NCBI RefSeq assembly: GCF_001411555.2
Contig: NC_049914.1
Location: 14,462,798 to 14,526,797 of the forward strand
Reading direction: 5' to 3'
Length of the DNA: 64,000 nt
DNA from: Juglans regia
Taxonomy: Eukaryota; Streptophyta; Magnoliopsida; Fagales; Juglandaceae
In this document: piece after piece, positions 23,061 through 33,651 of the stretch
Layout of the letters: each line of letters starts with the position of its first letter
How positions within the stretch are numbered: position 1 is the stretch's first letter
Translations under genes and position numbers: made by a program
The notes under the pieces: generated by a model
The model's input: only the letters and a program-made list of their open reading frames with translations
Database searches by the model: none
Told to the model about the DNA's origin: nothing

Positions 23061-23578
23061 AACCTCTAATATTTGGCCCGATACACAATTTGTTCTTTAT
23101 TGCATTCCCCCACCAAGCATCATGGAATTGGATTCACACACTCTCTCTCTCTTCACTAATTTCTTCTTCTAATTTGTTCATTCCTTTTTCTCTTTTGCTT
23201 ACCATGGCATACTTATGACAATTCAATTCTATGTATTTTAGGGTTGGGAACTGTGGATTTGTATTCTCTAAATTTGATATAGGACCTAAAACATGAAAAT
23301 ATAGATATATTAGATGAGCTCCAAAATATTTATTGTACATTTAATATTACTTCGAAAAATTCATTTGGATTACTATAATTTCATATATAGACTCCAGGCC
23401 GGTTGGGTGTTTGTCTTCGTTTTACACCAGTAAATCACAAGTTGCCACGTAAGAGATCTAACAAATTAAAGTATACATTTGCATATAGGTGAATATTTCT
23501 TTTACAGCTGTTTGATCTTTTCCCCTCACCCCGAACCCAGTCTTTAATGAATTAATTTGGGGAGAAACCATTATTTCG
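23061..23578. other. Spacer without recognisable gene
   Basis: AT-rich unique-looking sequence. A short CT repeat lies at 23139-23150. Open frames are short and resemble nothing I know. Confidence 0.4.
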
Positions 23579-23675
23579 GTGCATCCATTGCACACATGAT
23601 GTGTAGACCAGGTTCATTTAGACACTGAACCGGTTTGAGGCGTTCCGTCTCTGAGCCTCATTCCCATTTGCCATT

Positions 23676-24065
23676 TTGCCCCCCAAGCCCTTGAAGCCCC
23701 CTCCCAAACCTCCATATCAGACCCCAAGCCCTCGAAGCCCCATTCCTCCATCTCAATGCCAAGCCCTCGAATCCCCCCCGAATCTTAGCCATCGAAGCAC
23801 ACCAGCCCTTCTGAACCTCCATTTCGCCCCCAAGCCCTCGAACCAGTCAGCCCTCATTCCCTTCCTTCAGCCTCCCGAGGAGATAAGTCCGGTAGCCATT
23901 GGTCCCTCAGTCCACCAACGAAGCCCTCGGTCCCTCAGTCCACCAACGATGAAGCCCTCGGTCCCTCAGTCCACCAACGACGAAGCCCTCAACCCATTCG
24001 ACGTGAAGCCGCCCTCAGTCCACCGACGTGAGGCGAAGCCCTCAGATCTGCGGGAGAGTAAATAA
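23676..24065 (+). other. Proline-rich open frame with 30-bp tandem units, doubtful coding
   Basis: The 129-codon frame (starting MPPKPLKPPPKPPYQTP) is mostly Pro, Ser and Lys. A unit of about 30 bp, GAAGCCCTCGGTCCCTCAG and the following CCACCAACGA, is repeated three times at about 23921-23985. No family is recognised, and composition alone can explain the open frame. It may be a transcribed leader. Confidence 0.25.
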
Positions 24066-26824
24066 TCTGTAATTCTAGGGTTTCAGCATACATGAGATTT
24101 TGTTCTCTCTTTTTTTTTTTCTCTGGTTTGGAATAAATAATCTGTGGTAGTTGTAGTTTGGGCATAAATAATATTCTAGGGTTTGGGCATATGTATTTGG
24201 TAGAAACTTTTGAAGAATTTGCAACAATACTTTCACTTTAAGTGTAGTTGTAGCTTTTATTTGTTCCAAATGAACATATCAAACAAAAGCGAGCAGTATG
24301 AGACCTTCGCATCAAGGTTTATTCATTGACGATTCAATGGTTATTCTTTACTAATTACATGCATGTGTGAATTCATAGATATTGTGTTTGATGCGAATAT
24401 ACTAATTAAGGTGAACCTCATTTGTAAGACTTGTTTCATCCAGTGATTAGATCTTAGTTCATCAGTGATGTGTATCTTAAGGAATTAGATAGATTGCTAA
24501 ATCAGCTCTCCCCAGCTATAGAATCCTCTTTTCAGGGCACTTAGCGATCCTGTCTGGTTAGTTTCTATTGATATAATATGGGCTTCTTTTTTCTTTTCTT
24601 TTTTTCTCATAAGGATGTACATTCAATCCACTGCTATTGTTGAAGTATCTTAGCAGCCAAACTCATGGGTCTTATTTGCTGTTTGATGCTTATAAGAATA
24701 TATGCCATAGGGTTTTCTTTGATGGAAAATGAATGTTTTATGTTTAGGGAAACAAATTTGAATTGGGCAGAAAATATGTTTGAGAAGAAAACTTTCTGAG
24801 ATTTATTTTTGTTAAAGCACTTTTGGTTCTTCAGTTCATTAATCATTAAAATCAGGATTAAAACAAAGATGAAAGGAGATTTTTTTGTTATGTTTTTGTG
24901 GAGATGCAAAAATTTAATTTATGTACCTCTTGGAGAGGCTATGGTGTAGTTTGTGGAGATGCTATGCTTAATTTTTGTACCTCTTGGAGAGGCTATAGAG
25001 CTATGCCAGGGCTTTGATCACTAGCTAACATGCAAAGGTCTGTTTTCTTTCCTTTTTATTTTGAATCTAACAAATTTACTGATCTTTAGTTATGTGAGAA
25101 AGAGGTAATGATGGTGTTTTTGTCAGTCCAAACCATTTTTCTGGTTTATTGTTGGAATGAACTTATTTTTCTAGCTTATGAGACAATATGGGACAATAGA
25201 GTTGTTATAGATGAAACAGTGAAATAATGTGGTGTTAACTTGGTGAAGATATGTAATTATTGCATTCTTGGTTTCTCAGCATGTATTAGTTAAGATGTTC
25301 ATGATTGATGTCTAATTGTAACAGTTTGGGGATATTTTTCTGCTTTGTTTGGTTTCCCCTATGATTCTTTTATTATCTGGAAGGAAAAATATGCACTATG
25401 GTGGTCTTATACGTACGACTGCAACTTTTGCCTTAATTTGCCGCAAATCAAATACAGCATAAAGTTATTGCCATGACCTAAAACACAAGACGTTGACCTT
25501 TGCATTGGTAGAAGAACAGATCAACTAAATGATAGAAAAAAGTTTTGGTCACTCCAAGAAGCTAAATAATGATATATACAAGCTGTTTTAAATGTATAAG
25601 TTTCGCATAAGTACCTTTTATAAAAAAGTGAACTCTACTATGAAAAATTCACTGTTTCTGGTTTATTGTTTGTAGTTTCTATTTGGGTTAACTTATTTTG
25701 CATTAACTTTCAAAATGGTTTTTTGTTGGAATGGGCAGGATAGATGCATGGTGTAGATGGTGGAGTTGCATCCAGAGGGATTGTCAGAGACCCACTGAAG
25801 ATATTTCCAGGGATTTTGACTTTTGGTGATGAATAGACCACCTTCTAGACTGATCCAGCTGAAGTAGAAATGGTTACATTTAAAAAGTGTCCAGGGATGG
25901 TGAGGAAGTATCAACACCTGGAGGATTTTCACTGGGTAGTGAGACCACTTCTGATTACATGAGCATTATTTGTAGCCATGAAGCTAGGAATCTTTGTTGG
26001 AAAGAAAATGGATAGATCAAAAGTGAAGAAGCACGAGGCCAGTTTAATAGGTGAAAATGGGTGGCTGTTGTGCTTAGCTTATATTCCCAGAGTTAAAGTA
26101 CAATAGGAACTAATGTTTCTGCCAAATGTTTATGTATAGATTCAGCACAGACATGTCTGGCTCATTCTAATTTGTAAAGATTCACTTATGCTAGTGAACT
26201 AATTTGCTGTGATTATTAGTAATGTTGGCTGGTTTAGCACATGAACGTGCTCTGTTTTAGACTCTTGAAAACCTAGTCCTTGAACTCAGATAGGTTATGA
26301 ATATAATGGCAATTTGTAGTTATTTAAACTTATTGATTCTTTGGTTGGGTACTTCCAATGACATTAGACTTGGACGGGTACAATTTACATACAAAGGCGA
26401 GATCAAACGACGTGCACAAGCTGTTTCATTACACAGGTTAATTTAATGGCATTCAATTTACATACATGGGTTTCATCAAATCATGTGCACAAGCTGTTTT
26501 CATTCAAAAACCATCTTGGCAATTTGGAGCATTATTGACCTCCATTACTAACCTAAAAGTAAAAACAACTAAAAATTCATTACTCAACAAGAAACCAAAA
26601 AACTCATCTGCCCATAATCTTACTCAACAATGTATGAAGCTCAAATTACCTTGATATTCCATTGAAATTAACCACATGAGTGCATCTTTTGAAATTAACC
26701 ACATGTTCATGAAATAAATGCCATCAAGTACTAGAACAGATTCCCATAACTTCTGGATAAATCCAGTTATACAAATACTGTGGCTATCTAAATACATAAC
26801 ATGAATGGACATTTTGAGATTCAA

Positions 26825-26919
26825 TCAAAATCTTTGCAAAAAGAGTAACATCTTCAGTGAATCCTCTGTCATTCCAGCACCATAATTAGGGTTATAGCCG
26901 CCCATTGTATAGCCATAAC
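26825..26919 (-). other. Exon-like fragment, Gly/Tyr-rich
   Basis: On the minus strand a good acceptor (CTGATTTACAG) precedes a short open stretch beginning YGYTMGGYNPNYGAGMTEDS and ending in TGA at 26825. The Gly/Tyr composition recalls the tails of plant glycine-rich RNA-binding proteins, but I could not find upstream exons. It may be a captured gene fragment within the 23.6-29.0 kb segment, or chance. Confidence 0.2.
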
Positions 26920-28565
26920 CTGTAAATCAGAGAGTTATTTTTCAACTTCATTTAGAAACAACCATAAGAAAGGGAAAGGGAGTGAAAAAGAAAAGTATGC
27001 AGGCACAGTGATCAAGTGTGATGCAATGAGCTAATAAAAACAAAAGAAGCAAAAGAAACCTAGCATAAATTATATTAATACTGTGGATCGGGAATCTAAT
27101 AAAAACAATATAACGTACAAAATCATTCAGTCACCTAAAAAGAAAAGGATGTGACAGAAACATTTGAATTCCTAAAATACATACACTACCATACTAATAT
27201 ATATAGCTGCAAAAGTACTAAGTGGTCCCTTCTTTTAAATGTATTAAAGGAAAAAAGAAAACAAGCTAGAGCATGGGAACAATTATTCACAATATTAACA
27301 CAACCAAATAAAGATAATAACATTTGAGTTTTCCATTGAAATTAAATACATTGATCAGCAAGAGTAGTTAAATGGGATGTCCGCTAAAGAATTAAGCATT
27401 TTCTCAGTAAATGCAATATAATGGTGATCCTGATTTTCAGGCTCTCACAAAACAGCCATAGGCTTTGTCCATGCTACAATGAGAATATTATTTTATAAGT
27501 AATTAAGAAATTGTTAATAAATGCAAAAGGTGCAATCCAAGTGAACAAGAAGTATATAAACGAAAAATAAGAATTCACTATGCCTTTGAAGTGAGGTTGA
27601 GGTAAGTCATAGGTTCATTATAGTCTAAATTATGCCTGCTTGTGACAAGATTCAATCATTTATTTTTCTTCTGGATATCCTATAAGATAATCATAATAAA
27701 ATATAAATGTGCACTAGTGAAGCAACACCCAAAAAGTAATCAAAAGCCACACAAAATTTGAAACTCAAGAGTCTTTGTTACCTTTTCTCCTGTGCATAAA
27801 AAAAAAAGGTATACAAGCAAGATTCACAGAATTGTACAAAGCAAGAAACAAATACGTGCTCTTAATCATTTGCATGGAGAAGTTGCTAGGAACGTAGTGT
27901 TTTCAGATAATCCTCAACACACATGATACAGGACACCCAACTTTGATTCCTCAATTATTCATGTCTCAACACCTAAGCATTACTTCACATCAACAATCCA
28001 TTAAAGAGCCATATACTTTCATACATGTTTAGGCTTCATGTGTCAAAGGACCTTCCTCAAAGAATCGCTTCAACCTCTCACGTATACAAATTAACAAGCA
28101 GGGACCCTAGCCAATAAAATCACTCATTTTAAGACCTAAGGTGAAGTAAGACATTTAATGTATACCATTTCAAGGGCCATCAAGGTTTTGAACTCAAAAC
28201 TAAACCCCACAGTGTCATTCAAGCTTACAATTGTAATCACCATAGAATAAATAACCCAAATTGTGCATATTGCAAGCTCTTTAAACTTTCTGAGATTCAG
28301 TGATAACCTGAACACCATAACACAACAAGGGTCAAAAAATCATACCGACAAAGAATTTGCTTGCCAAGATCCAACTTCAGGGGAAACACATTTCATCAAG
28401 ACCTTCCTCTTCATCGCTTCTTGTGTGCTCCTTGTCTAACAGATCCTCATAAAAACAAAAACAAAACTCAAATTACAAACCTGGCATTTGAGCTCAGATA
28501 CTAACTACGTAACTAAGATTCAAACAAATAAAACTATAAAGACCTTAACTTTACGATCTACAACT

Positions 28566-28964
28566 TTAATGTTGCTTTCGAGAACCGAGAACCAAGTAAA
28601 TATATATGAACCAATACTTGTGAGATGGCAACAGGTTTCGAGAGCCGTCGATGGGTGTCGCTGGGCCGAGGGATGGACGTTGCGGGGTGGCGATGGGCAG
28701 ACGACGTGACGCTGGTGCTAGGGTGACGCGGGATGTGTAAATTCGTGGGGTGACACGGGATGTGTAAATTCGAGGGGCGACAAAGGAGGAACGAGGCGCG
28801 GTGCAGGACAGAGGGATGGATGGCACGGGGTGGCGCTGGACCGAGTGATGGCCGTCGAGGGGTGGCATTGGGTAGGTGACGCAGGTGCTGGGCGATGCGG
28901 GTGCTGCAGACGCGGGATGTGCTTCGGATTTCAAATTGGGTATTTCTTGGGGTAAAACTAGCAT
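28566..28964 (-). other. GC-rich stretch with open frame, doubtful coding
   Basis: A 132-codon minus-strand frame covers a GC-rich block. It includes a 31-bp direct duplication (GGGATGTGTAAATTCG at about 28729 and 28757). There is no known domain, and the plus-strand frame is also open in part. It mirrors the GC-rich block at 23640-24060. Confidence 0.2.
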
Positions 28965-29018
28965 TTAGGAAAAAAAAAATTTGAAGAAAAAGCCACGTAA
29001 CATGTGCAACGAGTGCAC

Positions 29019-31017
29019 TGCTACGGTAGCTTCTACGTAGCTTTACTCTCCTTTAATTTGCCCTCTCTCTCTTCCTTCCTCCCCCATCACTCATTGATCT
29101 CCTTTTCTCTCCCTACTCTCTCTTTCACTAAAATACTCTCTCTCACTAAAATATAAAATACGATTAAGGACGGTCTTGATGGATAAGATATTGCCAAGAA
29201 AGTTGAGAGGAAAAAGTGAGAAAGATGCCACCAATAACTACAAGCAGATATTTATGCTCTTTAAGGCCACTTTTTCTATTTCTTTTTGAATTCTCTCTAT
29301 CACCCTCTGAAAGGAGTGGCTGTACTTTTTATGTGACTATGGAGGAATAATCATCTTTAGATTATATTTTTGTTTGGATGCTAAGAAAATGTATTACTGT
29401 TTGGATGGTGTGAAAATATGGGATCTATTTCTGTTTGGCTGCTAAAAAAATATCTTGAGTTTGCTTTTTGTTTTCTTATTTCCACCGGTCCTTATTTGAC
29501 AATTGTCATTCTAATTTATCAACTATCGAGAAATGCTAATGAGAAATTGGGTTCGAGGGAGGGCTTTGGGAGGAAGAAGAAAGAGAGAAGGGAGAAGGGA
29601 GAAGGAAAAAGGGGGAGGGGAGAATGGATGTGCACCTACCATAACTTCAATAAGTCCAACACTTGTTGCAATTTTATTGTTTGGTGTAAAAGAGAAATGA
29701 ACAACCGACTTGTTTTAAGTTTTTTTCTTTCATATAAGAACTCTAAATCTGGAAATTGTTGTGATCTGTTGTCGTGCTATAAGCGTTTCTTAGTATTTGT
29801 AACTTCCACTAATTTTGCATTACGCAATTAGTTTGTTTAGTTAAAAGGATAATTTACACCCTAAAATATTACATATTTTGCATTCGAGTTTTGCTAATCA
29901 TCATCTCCATACAATATATTTATTTTTAATTTTTTAATTTATTTTTATTTTATTATATATTCCTAAACTAATTGAGTTCTTCTACTCATCATACATTCAT
30001 GACACATTTGATAAGAGAAAAAATAAAAAATAAAAACCAAAAAAATGGACAAAAATAGCCATGGTTGTAAACTTGGCATTTTTCTTTCATCATCGGTTGG
30101 AAATATATGGAAAAAAAATTAATGCAAACTAGTATAGTTTATGCACTATAGTATAGATTCAGTCGAGAGAAAATTTAGAGGATCTTCATCATTCATATTA
30201 ATGATCTTGGGAACTATGGACGGCATGCGTAATGAATGCATATTAAATATGCAGTAGCTATGAGAAAGTTTACCAGAAAATAGGCAATAAATTGAATGTT
30301 TTATTAATCAGTAGCAATAATGAAGTTCTTGTCTCTCTGTTTTTCTCCTTGGCAGTAAGGAAGTTTGTGATAGATATACAACAATGGAAAATGCTAAATG
30401 TAGTTAAAAAAGATTTATAAAAAACTTACTTCTTTATATATTAGTTATTGATACGTTGAAAATCGTAAAATTTGAAACTCAAAATTTAAGTTTTAAAAGA
30501 AAACTAACACATGAGTTTTATAAGTAAAAGTGTAAATATATGTATTTACTACTCGTATACAATATATGCTTGCTATTTTAGCAGATGAACATTCAAATTA
30601 GCCTGCATCATAATTTGTAACACATTATCGTGCTTTTTATTGTGTCTTCACTCTTCATGCATGGTTCGACAAGCAAGTGACGTTGTAAATTGCATCTCAA
30701 AAAAGTTATTTTTTCTAATAATTCATTTTATGACAATATAAGGCTTTAAACTAAAAAAAATGCTTTTTTTTTTTTTTTTATCGAACTAGATAATTGATCA
30801 TATTAAGATTTTATTTCAAATAAAATAAGAAAATTTAGTGTATTTTTTTGTTCATGTATTTCTCATAAAGTAAAAGATTGATTTAAGAAACTTGGGAGAG
30901 GCCGGTCTTTAAATGTTTAAAAACAGACACTTTAGGTTTTTTTAAATGAAAGACTTCTCAATTTTTACAAAAGAAATATATATGAATGCATACAGATATA
31001 TAGATCTATAGATATAT

Positions 31018-31058
<41 letters not shown>

Positions 31059-31383
31059 TAGATTCATACTTTAGCGACCAAATTTTGGTTATTTTTTTAA
31101 TTCACATCTTCAAGTTTTTAAATTTTTGGAGGCATAGTTTTGGATTTTTTAGGTATATATACTCAATTTAATATATTGAAGTCAGAATTTACAGACTTAA
31201 AAAAATATAGAAGCTGATTTTTTTCTATACTTTTAAGAAGACTCAAGAGTTTTAGATGGGGTTAGAATAAAATTTTCATATTTTTAAAAGAACCACCAAT
31301 ATTATTTTTTTAACAATTTTTATTTGAATTTGAATAATATTTATTATGTTTTTTTGGAAGGTCGGGGGCCATTGTCCCATCTG
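29019..31383. other. AT-rich spacer without recognisable gene
   Basis: It contains CT-rich runs (29060-29150) and an open frame at 29418-29831 with no known domain. The rest is AT-rich with short homopolymers. I see no coding gene. Confidence 0.5.
31020..31055. repeat. (TA)n microsatellite
   Basis: About 18 uninterrupted TA units, preceded by degenerate ATAGATATATAG units. Confidence 0.95.
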
Positions 31384-31907
31384 TAATATTGTTCATCCGA
31401 ATTCCAGCCCGAAAACCTGGGTTTTAAAGTTGGGTGAGAACTGGGACCGAGTTAGCCTAGGTCAAACCTAGACTGGAACCTGGATTGAAACTGGTTTTTA
31501 AATTCGGGTCCCGGATTGTGCCCTTTTTTTTTTTTAATCAAAACCTATATGTTATGAATATTTTTTTATGAAAATAATATTGATGCAGCATTCAAACTCT
31601 ATTTATTTAATTTTTAAAATTAAAGCCTACATGTTCCTTGACCACAATAAAAAGCCACATGAAGAAGAGAGTTAAAAAAAAAACATAAAATGAATGATTC
31701 AGTAGACATAATATGCATTTTTATTTCGAGTTTTTGTCCATTTAGTTACTAGAAATGAACAAAAAAAAGCATCAAAACATTCAAATAAAAAAAAAAAAAG
31801 GGTTCCGGGTTTAAAACTCTCGGTCCTAGTGTACCCGAATTTTTTCTATGCAGGTACTAGGCCAGAACCTATAACCGAAACTGGACCGGCCCGGATGAAC
31901 AGGCCTA
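31384..31907. mobile_element. hAT-type non-autonomous element (524 bp)
   Basis: The right end is complementary to TAGGCCTGTTCATCCGG and the left end reads TAATATTGTTCATCCG, so the termini share GTTCATCCG plus flanking similarity. The flanks are CCCATCTG (31376-31383) and CCCATTTG (31908-31915), an 8-bp duplication with one mismatch. Subterminal sequence at both ends carries CCGG- and AACCTGG-like motifs in opposite orientation. The middle is AT-rich with no coding. Confidence 0.78.
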
Positions 31908-31915
31908 CCCATTTG

Positions 31916-32010
31916 GTCTTAACATAGTTCCGCCAATGCATAAGATTTGGTCTTAACAATGCATAAGATTTGGTCTTAACATAGTTCTGCCAATGCATAA
32001 GACATTTCAC
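31916..32010. repeat. Short tandem repeat (GGTCTTAACA...AATGCATAAGATTT)
   Basis: The unit GGTCTTAACA followed by (TAGTTCCGCC)AATGCATAAGA recurs three times, the middle copy lacking ten bases. Confidence 0.75.
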
Positions 32011-32295
32011 AGTCAATGTTGCAACTCAAATTATCTTTTTCCTTAGGGAACTCTTCACAAGGCCAATAGTTCTCTCTTTTCTCTCAGGAAAAGGGGTGGA
32101 GCGAGAGTTAGTGCAAAGCCATGTGAGTGAGTGCGGGAGGTGGTCATAACAGAAAAAGGAAGAAATAGAAGGTGGTCCCTGCTTTATTTCGGGGAAGATT
32201 TGAGGGGGTACTGGCGTCATGTGGCAGAAGGCTACAGAAGAATACGGCAGCTGACAAAAAATTGCTGACAGAGGAGAGAATATACTGTCAAAGGA

Positions 32296-33320
32296 TGGAG
32301 GATTTAGAGGAAAAATGGAAAGGTTTTCGACTGAAGGAATAGGAGAAAACTGTGATTGAAATAGAAGAGGAAGCGTTGAATGAGCTAGAGTTGAAGGAAC
32401 AGAGGTCTTTAATGGGGAAGATCTGTTCTACCAGGCTGATAAGTGGAGAAGTGGTGGGAGCAACGATGGAAAAAATCTGGAGAATAAGCAAGACTGCTCA
32501 ATTCACTGAGGTGAGTCCAAATATTTTTGTCATTGTGTTTAAAATCTGGCAGACAAACAGAAAGTATGGTCTAGTAGACCTTGGTTGTTTGATAATTAGT
32601 TGATGGTTATGAAGGAGTTCGATGGATACACACTCCTTTACAGAATACTAGTTTTGATACAGAAGTTTTCTGGATAAGGTTTCATAACCTACCACTATTG
32701 TGTATGACAAGAGAGAGATGAACTAATAGGGAGCACGCTGGGTAAAGTGGAGAAGGTAGATGTGAAGGACGATGGAAGTTGGTGGAGTAATTTTCTAAGA
32801 GTTCAGATTATGTTGAAACTAACCCAGCCGTTGGCAATAGGAAGAATGTTGAAAGTTAAAGGAAATTGTTCATTTTAGCTATGAAAAAATGCCCAAAATT
32901 TGCTTTTCATGTGGATGTATAGTGCATGGGACTAGTGGTTGCAGCAGTGGTGGAGAGAATCTTGAAGGGGAAGAGAAGCAATATGGTTTATGGATGAGGG
33001 CTAAGCATTTTCAAATAAACAAATTCCCCTATAATGGGGCTGGCATGACTGATGAAGGTAGTTGGTGGAGGAAGGAAGGGGGAATCTTATTCCATAATGG
33101 GAAAATGAAGATGAAAAAGAAAGAGATGTAAGTAGGGGTAAAGAAGTGAGTGAAGGAGAAAAAAGTGAGAGTCTGAATATTGAAGAAAAAGACTGCTTAG
33201 AAGGGTTACAAAATAATGGGGATGATCTAGAAGGGAGTAAAAACAGTGAAAAAATATGAGAAGATAGGAGGAGTGAATGTGAGTGGGGCCTGGTAGAAGG
33301 AGTGAGGGAGAGTTTATTTT
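32296..33320 (+). pseudogene. LINE B ORF1 remnant
   Basis: The frame opens with MEDLEEKWKGFRLKE and a stop, followed by a stretch with LKEQRSLMGKICSTRLISGE, the plant L1 ORF1 N-terminus. A CCHC knuckle, CFSCGCIVHGTSGC, is read at about 32900-32945, matching the one in LINE A in spacing. A purine-rich acidic tail follows. Several frameshifts separate these parts. Confidence 0.75.
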
Positions 33321-33651
33321 TCATCACAGCCGCAAGAAGAGGTATTGTCTAGTAGAGGAGAGGGGGGCTGTAGGAGGTAGTAGTTACCTTTGAGGAGGGG
33401 AGTATGGTGGAGGTGGAGAAACTTGTTAAAAAGGGGGTTTGGAGGAGGAAAGCTAGAGCTAAACCAGAAAGGAAAGGGCTAATTGAAAAGGAAAAATAAA
33501 GTAAAAAGAGAGGTAGTGCTGAGGAGGAGGTCAGGGCAAATGAGAAGATAAGAAAGAAACGGAAACTGGAAGTTGGAGGCTGTGCAAGTGAAGGTTCAGG
33601 TGAAAACATTGCTTTATTGGCGATGGTTGGAAGTCAGCCCCACCAAATATT

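Larger units (their letters stand above)
23579..29018. mobile_element. Unrecognised 5.4-kb segment with similar inverted ends (possible MULE-like element)
   Basis: The left end reads GTGCATCCATTGCACACATG. The complement of the right end reads GTGCACTCGTTGCACATGTT, so about 25 bases resemble each other in inverted orientation with several mismatches. Just inside each end is GC-rich, proline-codon-rich sequence (23640-24060 and 28620-28930), while the 4.5 kb between is AT-rich. That layout recalls Mutator-like elements or a captured gene, but no transposase motif was found and the 9-bp duplications expected for a MULE were not identified. Treat the limits and the class as tentative. Confidence 0.3.

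Noticed and set aside
29418..29831. 137-codon plus-strand frame
   Set aside because: No recognised domain, purine-rich low-complexity middle, no splice or homology support.
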